Shown: positions 1 to 9,212, counted from the stretch's first letter. The stretch is 48,274 bases of DNA from Flavobacterium pectinovorum (GCF_006438875.1 NZ_RCZH01000007.1:1-48274), one strand, 5' to 3'. The notes: a model not told the origin generated them from the sequence alone. Made by a program: numbers and translations.

Positions 1-231
1 GATATGCAAATAAACTTGATGTCCACGAATAGGAAAATCCTGAACCGTTATCTCCTCAAAGAATCCTTTTGAACTTAATTTAGATTCTCTGTATTCTTTA
101 GGTATTGAATTAATCTCTTTTAGATAAAGATGAAGTGTTTCACCTTCTTTTTTATAAGACGTGAGTTCAAAGTAGTCTACTATTATTTCAGGTAATAATA
201 ACTTAAGAAGGTCGATAAAAGAATCTTGCAT
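1..231 (-). mobile_element. IS transposase N-terminal fragment (ISAon1-like), cut by window edge
   Basis: An open frame of 77 codons runs from an ATG at 229-231 to the window edge with no stop. The product starts MQDSFIDLLKLLLPEIIVDY and reads on to a QDFPIRGHQVYLHI stretch. I recall this pattern from the short first ORF of ISAon1-family elements of Bacteroidota, where a second ORF carries the catalytic domain. Only this N-terminal part lies in the window, so neither the catalytic ORF nor the far end can be judged. The family name is from memory. Bases 232-445 must contain the near IS end, but I could not define its terminal repeat. Confidence 0.6.
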
Positions 232-445
232 TGGGGGTAATTTTAAAATACAAATATCTATATTTTAATATTTCTCCACAACAATATGTTTTGACCCGAA
301 GTTTATGACTTATTCCTTTAGTTAAGAATAAAGATATTTTAAATCTATTATTTTAAGATAAACTTATTTTCTTTGGATAGTATTATAATTTTAAAATCCT
401 TTCTTAAATTATATTGATAAATTTGTTTGATTAACAATTTGAAGA

Positions 446-1009
446 ATGACAGAGCTAATTAATGTGATTAAAAGTTTTCAAGAGTTGGATTTTGAAACTG
501 AGCAAGCTATACACAAGTATTTCATTGTAGAGAAGTTTAAGAAAGAGGAACTGATTATTCAAGAAGGGAAAATCTGTAGTAAAGTGTATTTTATTAAATT
601 GGGGACTGTTCGAAGATTTTGTCTGGAAGATGGAATTGAAGTGACAAAATGGATTTATACGAGCAATCAATTTATTACTTCTTTGAGTAGTTTTTTTGAA
701 GAAAAACCTTCTTTTGAAAATTTTCAGGTATGTGAAGAAACAACAGTATATTCTTTGTCATATAGTGACGAACAGATTTTATTAGAATATCCTCTATTCT
801 CTAAATTTCATATTAAGCAATTAAGACTTTATCTTTCTAAGATAAACGAGTTTCATCACTTATTTAGAGTAATGAATGCTCAGGAGAAGTATTCTTATCT
901 TCTTCATTCTTTTCCTCAGATTATTTTAAAAGCAAAATTAAAACATGTTGCCTCTTTAATTGGAGTCAGTCAGGAAACATTAAGCCGAATTAGAGCCGCG
1001 ATTAATTGA
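446..1009 (+). CDS. Crp/Fnr-family transcriptional regulator
   Basis: 187 aa. Residues about 15-115 fit a cyclic-nucleotide-binding-type beta barrel (IQEGKICSKVYFIKLGTVRRF). The C-terminus ends in a helix-turn-helix, LKHVASLIGVSQETLSRIR, the usual end of the short Crp/Fnr-like regulators of Bacteroidota. Cysteines are scattered and form no FNR-type iron-sulfur cluster motif, and the classical cAMP-contact residues are not evident, so the ligand is unknown. It probably binds DNA as a dimer. The next gene, an LpxA-like acyltransferase, starts 58 bases downstream on the same strand and could be co-transcribed or a target. The family call is firm; the regulon is unknown. Confidence 0.85.
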   Translation: MTELINVIKSFQELDFETEQAIHKYFIVEKFKKEELIIQEGKICSKVYFIKLGTVRRFCLEDGIEVTKWIYTSNQFITSLSSFFEEKPSFENFQVCEETTVYSLSYSDEQILLEYPLFSKFHIKQLRLYLSKINEFHHLFRVMNAQEKYSYLLHSFPQIILKAKLKHVASLIGVSQETLSRIRAAIN

Positions 1010-1067
1010 CTTTAGATCAAGAAAAGTGTTTTTATTTTACTCAATATTTGCAGTCAATTAAAATAGA

Positions 1068-1865
1068 TTGAATTTGAAATATGTGATTATTGGACGAAAA
1101 GCAAATATTGGAAAGAACGTACAGATTGGAAATTTTAGCACAATTGAAAATGATGTTATAATTGGTGACAATACCTGGATTGGAAATAATGTTACCATTT
1201 TAAATGGTTGTAGAATTGGTAGTAATTGTCAAGTATATTCGGGTGCTGTGTTAGCTGGAATTCCGCAAGATTTGAAATATAAAGGTGAATATACTTTGCT
1301 GGAGATTGGAAACTATAATATTATTCGTGAGTTTGTAACTATAAATAGAGGAACTGCTTCTAAACAAAAAACGGTAGTGGGAGATCATAATTTAATAATG
1401 TCTAATGCGCATATTGGTCATGATTGTTCGATTGGTAATAATTGTATTATTGGTAATAATTGTATTATTGGTTTTAGTGTAGGAATGGCGGGTGAAGTAA
1501 GAGTTGAAGATTATGTAAATATTAGCGGTTTATCTGTAATTCATCAATTTTCGGTTATTGGCAGACACAGTATGATAAGTGGAATGAGTAGGATTGTTAA
1601 GGATATTCCACCTTTTATCATGGCTGCGCGTGAACCACTTTCTTATGTTGGACTAAATGTTATTGGGTTGAAAAGAAGCAGTTTTTCAATTGATAAAATT
1701 GAAGAACTGAAAGATATTTACCGCGTTATTTTTCAGGAGAAGAGAAATACTTCACTTGCATTGAAGTTGATCGAAAATGAATTTAAGCAAACGATGGAAC
1801 GAGATTTAATTTTAGAGTTTATAAGAGAATCTAAAAGAGGCATTGTAAAAGGATTATTTTCTTAG
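1068..1865 (+). CDS. lpxA: LpxA-like acyl-ACP--UDP-N-acetylglucosamine O-acyltransferase
   Basis: 265 aa, close to the 262 aa of E. coli LpxA. Residues 1-185 are a left-handed beta helix of hexapeptide repeats (IGKNVQIGNF, IGDNTWIGNN). The LpxA signature AHIGHDC carries H115 and H118, matching E. coli H122 and the catalytic base H125. The helical C-terminal domain begins around GLNVIGLKRSSFS. In the family this enzyme puts a hydroxyacyl chain on UDP-GlcNAc in the cytoplasm, the first step of lipid A synthesis. The start is TTG; no nearby ATG suits the N-terminus. Unlike E. coli, the position equivalent to H144 is Glu (MAGEV). Residues 122-133 are a perfect tandem repeat of IGNNCI encoded by an 18-bp DNA duplication. 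No lpxD, lpxB or fabZ is adjacent, so it may be a paralog rather than the housekeeping copy. Confidence 0.8.
   Translation: MNLKYVIIGRKANIGKNVQIGNFSTIENDVIIGDNTWIGNNVTILNGCRIGSNCQVYSGAVLAGIPQDLKYKGEYTLLEIGNYNIIREFVTINRGTASKQKTVVGDHNLIMSNAHIGHDCSIGNNCIIGNNCIIGFSVGMAGEVRVEDYVNISGLSVIHQFSVIGRHSMISGMSRIVKDIPPFIMAAREPLSYVGLNVIGLKRSSFSIDKIEELKDIYRVIFQEKRNTSLALKLIENEFKQTMERDLILEFIRESKRGIVKGLFS
1431..1472 (+). repeat. 18-bp tandem repeat inside the LpxA-like gene
   Basis: The 18-base unit attggtaataattgtatt occupies 1431-1448 and again 1449-1466 with no mismatch, and a 6-base start of a third copy follows. It encodes IGNNCI twice (residues 122-133), just after the catalytic AHIGHDC motif. Confidence 0.95.
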
Positions 1866-1890
1866 TTAATTTTTTAGTACTAACATAACT

Positions 1891-1922
1891 AAAAAACTCC
1901 TTAAGTAATTAAGGAGTTTTTC
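1891..1922. terminator. Bidirectional intrinsic terminator
   Basis: The A-tract, actccttaa, a 4-base loop (gtaa), ttaaggagt and a T-tract form a strong hairpin flanked by A and T runs. It sits between the convergent LpxA-like gene and the ABC permease operon, so it can stop transcription from both sides. The same hairpin recurs at 28472 and 31194. Confidence 0.85.
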
Positions 1923-1983
1923 GTGACTAATATTAACAATTTATTTAAAAAATATGATGTGGAGGGTTAATGGTATAAATCTT

Positions 1984-4407
1984 CTATTCATATTTCAAAT
2001 ACTGCAAAACATCTGTTTTTGTAGCTGCATAAGCTCTTGAAAGCACAATAATTAAAGTAAGAATTAAGAGCGTTGCAAAGCCTGAAATAAATGGCAGTAA
2101 GGTTATATCAATTCTGAATGCAAAATTTTCCAGCCATTTATTCAATAAATAGTACACAGGAAGTAAGGCCAATAAAAATCCTATTAGACAATATATGACG
2201 TATTGTTTTGATAGTTCCTTTAATAAAACATTTGTGTTAGCTCCAAGCGTTTTTCTTATGGCGATTTCTTTCATGCGTCTTTGGATGGAGTAAGAAGCCA
2301 ATGCTAATAATCCGAAAAGGGCAATAAGTATTACAATTACATTAAGCAACGAAAAAAGATTTTTTTGCTTTATGTATGCCTCATACGTCCTTGCGTATTG
2401 TTTGTCTACAAAATCGTATTTAAACGGATATTCAGTATCAACTTTGCTTTTCCAGAATTTTTCGATGTCAGCAATGGTATTTTCTATAGTGTTAGATTTT
2501 AGTTTTACGTAGATGACATTCATATTTTCAGCCATATTTAATGCTTTTATATGATAAAAAGTCATTGGTGGAACTGCGACTTCGGGACTTAATAAATTAA
2601 AGTCTTTGACAATACCAATAATTTTCATTGGTTGATTTCCAATTCTGATTTCGGTATTAATTGGATCTTTGATGTTCATTAGTTTCAAAGCTGTTTCATT
2701 TATTAAAACAGAATTGGTGGTATCTGAAGCCAGTTTTCGATCAAAATCTCTTCCTTTAATTACTTTTATCTTCATCAAGTCGAGCATTCCAAAATCGAGT
2801 CCGATTGCTTTTTGCTTGAAAAGTTCCTCTTTGTACCAAATTGGAGCTAAAGAATTGTCAGTTCCATCAAATGAAATTAAACCTGCCGAAACTTTATCAA
2901 CCCCTTTTATCTTGGTTAGTTCTTCTTTTATGGTATTGTAACGGTCATAAATCTTTTTCCCAATTTGATCTCCTTCATAATAGGAAGATGGAAAATTTAG
3001 AGAGATAGCCAATACCTGATCACCTTTAAAACCTAAATCTTTATTGCTTAAATATTGTATTTGTTTGTAAACAATATTTGAGCCAATGATAAAAAAGGAC
3101 GCAATTGCAAACTGAAAAATTAACATTCCGTTGCGAAGCCAAACACCGCTTTTGCTTCTTTCGAAATTGCCTTTTAATACTTTCGCGGTTTCGAAGTTTG
3201 AAACATAAAACGCCGGAAATATTCCTGCGACTAATATGGTTACAATAAAAATCGAAATCAATTGCAGGTAAAATTGTCCTCCAACAATCATGAGGTTTTT
3301 TCCCAGATAATTATTATAATAGGGCAGACTTAATTCGACAATTACAAGTGCAAATAGAATTGAAAACGAACTGATAAGTACCGTTTCAAAAATAAACTGA
3401 ATAATAATATCGCTTTTTGAAGCGCCTAATATTTTGCGGATTCCAACTTCTTTTGCTCGTTTTATAGCATTAGCGGTTGCCATATTTATATAATTGACGA
3501 TGGATAAAATCAGTATTAAAACTGATAACCCAGCCATAATTAATAGAAATTGATAATTTCCTCTTCCTTCAGGATAACCGTCGGCTATAGAATGTAAGCG
3601 CGCTTGTGAAAGTGGTTCCATAAAAATTTTAAAATGACCTATCTTTTTCTCCATTTCCGTGGGAGTCATTCCGGCTTCTTTAGAACTTTTTACAATGATT
3701 TCGTCATAATATACTTTCTCCAACATTCTGATAGTTGCGCCAATTTTAGTAACATCTTTTACTTTCAAAAGTATTTTTAAAGCAAAAAGACTTCTGTTTA
3801 TATCCGGATTGACCAAATCTTTCATCGTATTGATAATTGCATTTGGAGCAATTGAAGAATTTCCGGGAATGCGATATACTGCACGAACTGTAAACATTTT
3901 ACCAAAAGAATTTACTTGTTTACCAATTGGGTTTTCATTCCCAAATATTCTTTTTGCAATATCTTCTGAAATGGCAATACTTGTTCCATCCTTTAAGGCT
4001 GAAGCTGCATTTCCTTTTATAATCTCAAAAGGGAAAAGAGAAAAGAAACCACTTTCGACATTGATAATTTTATCGACGAATTCTTTTTTTCCGTTATAGA
4101 CAATTTTATCTTTTTGATACCAATTATCTGCATAAACTATTGTTTCTATGTTTGGATCATTTTCTAAATGTGCCTTTAAGCGAGCCGAATTTTCTGAAAC
4201 AGCTGGCATATCACTCAATTGAACCAAAACCTGATATACCTTTTCTTTTTCAGGATTCCATTGATTGTAACTTTGTTCGTTATTCCAATAAAGCAAGGCA
4301 AAAATCACTCCCGCAATTCCTATTGACAATCCCAAAATATTGAGAAATGAAAATAATTTATTGTGCTTAAGCTGATAAATAAATATGTTGATATAATTTA
4401 AAATCAT
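1984..4407 (-). CDS. ABC transporter permease, MacB/FtsX type (distal gene)
   Basis: 807 aa in the duplicated arrangement: TM helix near 19-40, a large extracytoplasmic MacB-like domain (about 45-265), an FtsX block with TMs near 285-310, 335-360, 378-400 and 425-445, a second extracytoplasmic domain (about 455-670), then a second FtsX block with three TMs. The motifs RAKEVGIRKILGASKSDI and RRMKEIAIRKTLGANTNV are the coupling regions next to the ATPase in this family. Such permeases usually act as mechanotransmission machines moving lipids, lipoproteins or peptides rather than as channels. It is about 50 bp downstream of a close paralog and its ATPase, forming one operon. Substrate unknown. 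Confidence 0.9.
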   Translation of the reverse strand: MILNYINIFIYQLKHNKLFSFLNILGLSIGIAGVIFALLYWNNEQSYNQWNPEKEKVYQVLVQLSDMPAVSENSARLKAHLENDPNIETIVYADNWYQKDKIVYNGKKEFVDKIINVESGFFSLFPFEIIKGNAASALKDGTSIAISEDIAKRIFGNENPIGKQVNSFGKMFTVRAVYRIPGNSSIAPNAIINTMKDLVNPDINRSLFALKILLKVKDVTKIGATIRMLEKVYYDEIIVKSSKEAGMTPTEMEKKIGHFKIFMEPLSQARLHSIADGYPEGRGNYQFLLIMAGLSVLILILSIVNYINMATANAIKRAKEVGIRKILGASKSDIIIQFIFETVLISSFSILFALVIVELSLPYYNNYLGKNLMIVGGQFYLQLISIFIVTILVAGIFPAFYVSNFETAKVLKGNFERSKSGVWLRNGMLIFQFAIASFFIIGSNIVYKQIQYLSNKDLGFKGDQVLAISLNFPSSYYEGDQIGKKIYDRYNTIKEELTKIKGVDKVSAGLISFDGTDNSLAPIWYKEELFKQKAIGLDFGMLDLMKIKVIKGRDFDRKLASDTTNSVLINETALKLMNIKDPINTEIRIGNQPMKIIGIVKDFNLLSPEVAVPPMTFYHIKALNMAENMNVIYVKLKSNTIENTIADIEKFWKSKVDTEYPFKYDFVDKQYARTYEAYIKQKNLFSLLNVIVILIALFGLLALASYSIQRRMKEIAIRKTLGANTNVLLKELSKQYVIYCLIGFLLALLPVYYLLNKWLENFAFRIDITLLPFISGFATLLILTLIIVLSRAYAATKTDVLQYLKYE

Positions 4408-4455
4408 AGTTTTAGTTATGGGGTTGAGAATAAAAAAAATTTGCAGTCTTTTTAT

Positions 4456-6867
4456 TTATTCATATTTCAGATATTTTAAAACATCAATTTTGGTTACCTG
4501 ATAAGCTTTTGCCAGCACAATTGTCAAGGTTAAAAACATCAACGCAATTAGAGCAGCAAAAAATGGAAGAACTGGAATGTCAATTCTAAAAGCAAAATTT
4601 TCAAGCCATTTTCGCAATAAAAGAAAAGCTGGAATTATTCCGATAGTAAAACCAATCAAACAAAAAATCACATATTGTTTTGATAACTCTTTGAGTAAAA
4701 TATTGGTTTCTGCGCCTAATGTTTTTCTGATGGCAATTTCTCGTAATCTTCTTTCCATAGAAAAAGAGGCTAAAGCAAATAATCCGAAGACGGCAATTAG
4801 AATAACAATTCCATTGAGAAGAGAAAACAATTGACTTTGGTTTTGATACTGTTTATAGGTTCGGGCAAAGTTTCTGTCTACAAAATTGTATTCAAAAGGA
4901 TATTCAGCATCAACTTTTGTTCGCCAAAATTTATCCAGAGCAGCAATTGTTTGAGGCATATCCTGCGGAGCAATTTTAACTGAAATATTACGTAAATCTT
5001 TTTGTATAAAATCGAAAGCGGTAATGTGAAAAAAGATCATTGGCGCAATTCTATTTTCAAGCCCAAAATAATTAAAGTCTTTTACTATCCCTACGACTTT
5101 TAATTTTCTGCTTCCCCAAACAATTTCTTTATTTAAAGGATCTTTTTCCATTAAAGTTTTAGCCGCAGTTTCATTCAGTAAAACATTAGAAAGTGTGTCT
5201 GAAGCAAATTTCTCAGATAAATTTCTTCCTTTAATTATTCGTATTCCTAAAACATCAAGCATTCCAAAATCAATGGGCATTTGTTGCGTTATAACTTCTT
5301 TATTGTCTTTATAATGCATACCTGACCAGGAATTTACATTGGTTCCGATAGAAAATACTCCGGCAGAAACCGCTTGAACACCTTTTATTTTTAAGAGCTC
5401 TTGTCTTATTGTTTTATATCTTTCAAATTGTTTTTGATCTTTTTTTGGTTTAAAAGAAATGTCCATTACCTGCGCTCCTTTAAAACCTAAATCTTTTTCT
5501 GTCATATAATTTACCTGTTGATAAACTATAAAAGAACCAATTATAAAAAAAGTAGCTATCGCAAATTGTAAAACTAACATTCCGTTTCTAAGCCAAATTC
5601 CGTTTTTACTACGGGAATAATTTCCTTTTAAAACTTTCAAAGGCTCAAAATTCGAAACATATATTGCCGGTAAAACTCCTGAAACCAGAATTACAATTAT
5701 AAAAATGAAGATTAATTGTAAATAGAGTTGGGAACCTTCAAGAATAAGGTTTTTGTCTAAAAGCGAATTATAAAATGGCAATGACAGCTCAACAATTACC
5801 AGTGCAAGTAAGAGAGAAAAAAGCGTAATTAAGGTGGTTTCAAATACAAATTGAGCGATAATTTGTGGCTTTGTAGCGCCAACAATTTTTCGTACACCAA
5901 CTTCTTTGGCACGTTTTACTGCGTTTGCGGTCGCAAGGTTAATATAATTTACAATCGACAACAATAAAATAAGTATAGATAATCCCATTAATATCCGCAA
6001 AAATGGCAGATTTCCGTTTCCTTCCGGAAAAGGATAATTTCCCTGAAAAAGTCTTGCGTGAGGAAGCGGTAATAATTTGGCTTTTACAGGGTCACCATAC
6101 ATTTTTAGAAAAGTTTCATAGGTTACTCCTTCTTCTTTTGCCTGTTTTTTGTAGTTGTCCTCAATAAAAATTTCATCTAATTTTTTGATGACTCTTGTCG
6201 TATCACTTTGTTGTTTTAATTTTAGCATTAAGCCGAAATTAAATCCCCAATTATCTTTCTTTTTTTCCAGTTCATCTTCAATTATTGTTGTAACAGCAGC
6301 AGGCATTACTGAAGATTTTTCAGTTAATCGATAAACACCACGAACAACGAAAATTTTGTCGGCATATTTAACCTGTCTTCCCATGGGGTTTTCATTCTTG
6401 AATAAGCGAGATGCAGCTTCTTCAGAAAAAGCGATACTGTTACGGTCGTGAAGAGCACTTTTTCCGTTACCACGAGTAAATTCAAAAGGGAAAAAAGAGA
6501 AAAAGTTACCCTGAGCAGAAAAAATGTTGTCTACCAATTCTATTTTTCCATTATACTGCATGGTTTCTCTAGCATAACCAGTTGTAAAGTAGCAATAATC
6601 TTGTAAGCCTGAAGTGGTTGATTTTAATAATGGAGCCGTTATAGGCGAGTTTACCGCCCAAACATTCCCTCCGCCAAGGTCATTTAAAACGGCATAAATT
6701 TTATTTTTTCCAGGATTCCATTCATCGTATGAATGTTCTTCATTCCAATATATAGTGGCAAAAATTAATCCTGCAATTCCAATACTCAAACCCAAAACAT
6801 TCAAAGCCGTAAAGAATTTGTTGCTTTTGATGTGGTAAATAAATATGTTAGTCCAATTTTTAAGCAT
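4456..6867 (-). CDS. ABC transporter permease, MacB/FtsX type (proximal gene)
   Basis: 803 aa with the same double MacB/FtsX architecture as the gene at 1984-4407, including RAKEVGVRKIVGATKPQI and RRLREIAIRKTLGAETNI. The two proteins match over their whole length, most closely in the membrane blocks, and diverge in the first extracytoplasmic domain. They therefore look like an ancient tandem duplication that may form a heterodimer or alternative homodimers with one ATPase. Its start overlaps the end of the ATPase gene by 8 bases, so the two are translationally coupled. Substrate is not visible from sequence. Confidence 0.9.
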   Translation of the reverse strand: MLKNWTNIFIYHIKSNKFFTALNVLGLSIGIAGLIFATIYWNEEHSYDEWNPGKNKIYAVLNDLGGGNVWAVNSPITAPLLKSTTSGLQDYCYFTTGYARETMQYNGKIELVDNIFSAQGNFFSFFPFEFTRGNGKSALHDRNSIAFSEEAASRLFKNENPMGRQVKYADKIFVVRGVYRLTEKSSVMPAAVTTIIEDELEKKKDNWGFNFGLMLKLKQQSDTTRVIKKLDEIFIEDNYKKQAKEEGVTYETFLKMYGDPVKAKLLPLPHARLFQGNYPFPEGNGNLPFLRILMGLSILILLLSIVNYINLATANAVKRAKEVGVRKIVGATKPQIIAQFVFETTLITLFSLLLALVIVELSLPFYNSLLDKNLILEGSQLYLQLIFIFIIVILVSGVLPAIYVSNFEPLKVLKGNYSRSKNGIWLRNGMLVLQFAIATFFIIGSFIVYQQVNYMTEKDLGFKGAQVMDISFKPKKDQKQFERYKTIRQELLKIKGVQAVSAGVFSIGTNVNSWSGMHYKDNKEVITQQMPIDFGMLDVLGIRIIKGRNLSEKFASDTLSNVLLNETAAKTLMEKDPLNKEIVWGSRKLKVVGIVKDFNYFGLENRIAPMIFFHITAFDFIQKDLRNISVKIAPQDMPQTIAALDKFWRTKVDAEYPFEYNFVDRNFARTYKQYQNQSQLFSLLNGIVILIAVFGLFALASFSMERRLREIAIRKTLGAETNILLKELSKQYVIFCLIGFTIGIIPAFLLLRKWLENFAFRIDIPVLPFFAALIALMFLTLTIVLAKAYQVTKIDVLKYLKYE

Positions 6868-7585
6868 GATCGTAATTGTTTAAATTGGCTGCAAAAACAT
6901 CAACATTTCTATTATTTATTTTTTCAGAAAGAATAATTCCGTCCTTCATTAAAATTGTTCTTTGCGAAAAAGAAGCGTCATAATCTGAGTGAGTAACCAT
7001 CAAAATTGTGGCGCCAGTTGCATGAAGATCTGTTAATAATTCCATCACTTCATTTCCGTTTCTGCTGTCCAGATTTCCTGTAGGCTCATCTGCAAGAATG
7101 ATTTTCGGATCATTAATCAAAGCTCTTGCCACGGCGACACGTTGTTGCTGACCTCCCGAAAGTTGTTGTGGATAATGTTTCAATCGGTGTGAAATACCTA
7201 ATTTAGTGGCAATGTCCAGTACTTTTTTCTTTCTTTCTGAAGAAGGAACATCATTATAAATAAGAGGTAATTCTATATTATCAAAAACAGAAAGTTCATC
7301 AATCAAGTTGAAATTTTGAAAAATGAAACCTATGTTTTCTTTTCTTGCCTTAGATTTTAATTTCTCTTTAATGCCAATCATTTCCTGTCCTAACAATTCA
7401 TAACTTCCAGCAGAAGCACTGTCCAGTAAACCAATGATATTCAATAAAGTCGATTTCCCGCTTCCGGATGGTCCCATGATCGAGACAAAATCGCCTTGAT
7501 TGATGGTTAATGAAATTTCGCTCAAAGCGTTAGTTTCTACTTCTTCTGTTCTGAAAATTTTTGAAAGATTCTTGATGTTGATCAT
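6860..7585 (-). CDS. ABC transporter ATP-binding protein (LolD/MacB type)
   Basis: 241 aa from the ATG at 7585 (MINIKNLSKIFRTEEVETNA). A longer frame upstream adds 28 hydrophobic residues outside the family consensus, so I reject it. Walker A is GPSGSGKST (38-46), the signature is LSGGQQQRVAVARAL, and Walker B with the D-loop is ILADEPTGNLD, followed by the switch histidine in MVTHSDYD. All catalytic residues are present. It is the first gene of the operon with the two large permeases and should power them at the cytoplasmic membrane. The 5' leader is about 150 nt if the candidate sigma-54 promoter at 7745-7762 is used. Confidence 0.92.
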   Translation of the reverse strand: MINIKNLSKIFRTEEVETNALSEISLTINQGDFVSIMGPSGSGKSTLLNIIGLLDSASAGSYELLGQEMIGIKEKLKSKARKENIGFIFQNFNLIDELSVFDNIELPLIYNDVPSSERKKKVLDIATKLGISHRLKHYPQQLSGGQQQRVAVARALINDPKIILADEPTGNLDSRNGNEVMELLTDLHATGATILMVTHSDYDASFSQRTILMKDGIILSEKINNRNVDVFAANLNNYDHA

Positions 7586-7744
7586 AATCGTTGTTTTAAG
7601 ATTGATGTTTTTAAAGATTTTTATTGTCAGAAGTAACAGAAACAGCTTCGAAATTAAGATAATTAACAATATAATTGATAGATGTCTATTTTTGTTACTT
7701 TTACCAACAATAATGTTTCACTATTTGATGATTTACTAATCTAA

Positions 7745-7762
7745 TTGTGATTTTCGTGCCAA
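7745..7762 (-). promoter_or_regulatory. Candidate sigma-54 (-24/-12) promoter for the ABC operon
   Basis: Read on the minus strand, the sequence is TTGGCACGAAAATCACAA. The -24 box TTGGCACG is perfect, but the -12 box is TCAC instead of TTGC, keeping only the final C at the right spacing. It points at the ABC operon. The gene divergently transcribed beside it is a sigma-54 activator, and an inverted repeat lies about 70 bases upstream. The -12 mismatch lowers confidence. Confidence 0.5.
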
Positions 7763-7822
7763 AATTTTAAAGATTGTAACTGCCTTATTTTTACAATTTT
7801 ATTTTTCCAAAGAAATCTGAAG

Positions 7823-7838
7823 TGTCCATAATTGGACA
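7823..7838. promoter_or_regulatory. Inverted repeat, candidate activator/autoregulatory site
   Basis: TGTCCA, four bases (TAAT), TGGACA: a perfect 6-bp inverted repeat. It lies 24 bases before the response-regulator ATG and about 70 bases upstream of the candidate sigma-54 -24 box. This position suits an enhancer for a dimeric Fis-type DNA-binding domain and could also autoregulate the regulator. A related half site (ttcgtccaa) follows at 7842-7850. Confidence 0.5.
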
Positions 7839-7862
7839 GCTTTCGTCCAAAACCGAACAAAA

Positions 7863-9212
7863 ATGAAAAAGACAAATGCCTCAATATTAATTATCGACGA
7901 TCAGGAAGACATCCTTTTTGCGTCGAAAGTGTTCCTGAAAAAGTATTTTGAAGACATTTATACGCTCAATAATCCAAAAAATATTGTTGAATTATTATCG
8001 AAAAAAACAATCGATGTTGTTTTACTCGACATGAATTACAGAATTGGTTTTGAAGACGGAAGAGAAGGTTTGTATTTATTGAATGAAATAAAAACGCTTT
8101 CGCCAAAAACCGTTGTGATTTTAATGACCGCTTTCGGAAAAGTTGAAACAGCTGTTGAAGGATTAAAAAATGGTGCTTTTGATTATATTTTAAAACCATG
8201 GGAAAACAAAAAACTACTTGAAACGGTAAAACAAGCCGTGGATAAATCCAGAAAAGAACAGAAGAAAGTTAAGAATGTTGAAATCGAAAATGACTTTTTT
8301 ACCGGTACTTCAGAAATTATAAAAAAAGCATATTCACTGGCAGATAAAGTGGCAAAAACGGATGCGAATGTTTTGATTCTTGGAGAAAACGGAACAGGGA
8401 AATTTGTTCTGGCACATCATATTTTTAGTCAATCCGAAAGAAAAAACAATCCATTTGTGGCGGTAGATTTGGGATCTTTAAATTCTAATATTTTCGAAAG
8501 TGAATTGTTCGGTTATGCAAAAGGTGCTTTTACAGATGCAAAAATAGATACTCCCGGACGTTTTGAAATGGCTCAAAACGGAACTATTTTTCTGGATGAA
8601 ATTGGGAATGTTCCGTTGCATTTGCAATCTAAACTTTTGCAGGTTATTCAAACCAAAACGGTAACAAGATTAGGAGAAACCAAACCAAGACCTTTAAATG
8701 TTCGAATTATTACCGCAACAAATTTGAATTTGAAAGAAGAAGTTGCCGATAAAAATTTCAGGGAAGATTTGTATTATAGAATCAATACAATGGAAATTAT
8801 TTTGCCTCCGTTGCGCGAACGAAACGAAGATAAAATTCCGTTGGCAGAATATCTTTTGGATAAAATGATCGAAAAATACGGAAGGGACGAAATTACTTTT
8901 GATAAAAAAGTTTTGGAACAAATCGAGAAACACGCCTGGAATGGAAACATCCGGGAAATGGAAAATAAAATTGAGCGCGCCGTAATTCTTTGTGAAAACA
9001 ATAAAATTACAGTTGCTGATTTAGATTTGGAAACGATTACGGCTTATGAAGAAACCCCGGATGATATTCAACTTTCTTCTGTTGAGAAAGCTGCAGTCGA
9101 AAAAGTTTTACTAAAAAACAATAATAATATTAGTAAAACTGCCGAAGAATTGGGATTGTCGCGAGGCGCACTGTATCGACGTTTAGAGAAATATAACATC
9201 AATGTCAATTAA
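7863..9212 (+). CDS. Sigma-54-dependent response regulator (NtrC family)
   Basis: 449 aa. The receiver domain (about 6-120) has acidic pocket D12/D13, phospho-acceptor D56 (VVLLDMNY), T89 and K111. The AAA+ domain (about 145-380) has a Walker A variant GENGTGK (174-180), the sigma-54 loop GAFTDA (221-226; usual GAFTGA) and Walker B GTIFLDEIG. The C-terminal Fis-type helix-turn-helix is ISKTAEELGLSRGALYRRLE. When phosphorylated it should activate sigma-54 promoters, most likely that of the divergent ABC exporter operon. The histidine kinase gene overlaps its 3' end. All domains are complete. Confidence 0.93.
   Translation: MKKTNASILIIDDQEDILFASKVFLKKYFEDIYTLNNPKNIVELLSKKTIDVVLLDMNYRIGFEDGREGLYLLNEIKTLSPKTVVILMTAFGKVETAVEGLKNGAFDYILKPWENKKLLETVKQAVDKSRKEQKKVKNVEIENDFFTGTSEIIKKAYSLADKVAKTDANVLILGENGTGKFVLAHHIFSQSERKNNPFVAVDLGSLNSNIFESELFGYAKGAFTDAKIDTPGRFEMAQNGTIFLDEIGNVPLHLQSKLLQVIQTKTVTRLGETKPRPLNVRIITATNLNLKEEVADKNFREDLYYRINTMEIILPPLRERNEDKIPLAEYLLDKMIEKYGRDEITFDKKVLEQIEKHAWNGNIREMENKIERAVILCENNKITVADLDLETITAYEETPDDIQLSSVEKAAVEKVLLKNNNNISKTAEELGLSRGALYRRLEKYNINVN

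Noticed and set aside
7586..7669. Longer N-terminus for the ABC ATPase
   Set aside because: 28 hydrophobic residues not matching the family; the ATG at 7585 gives the standard start.
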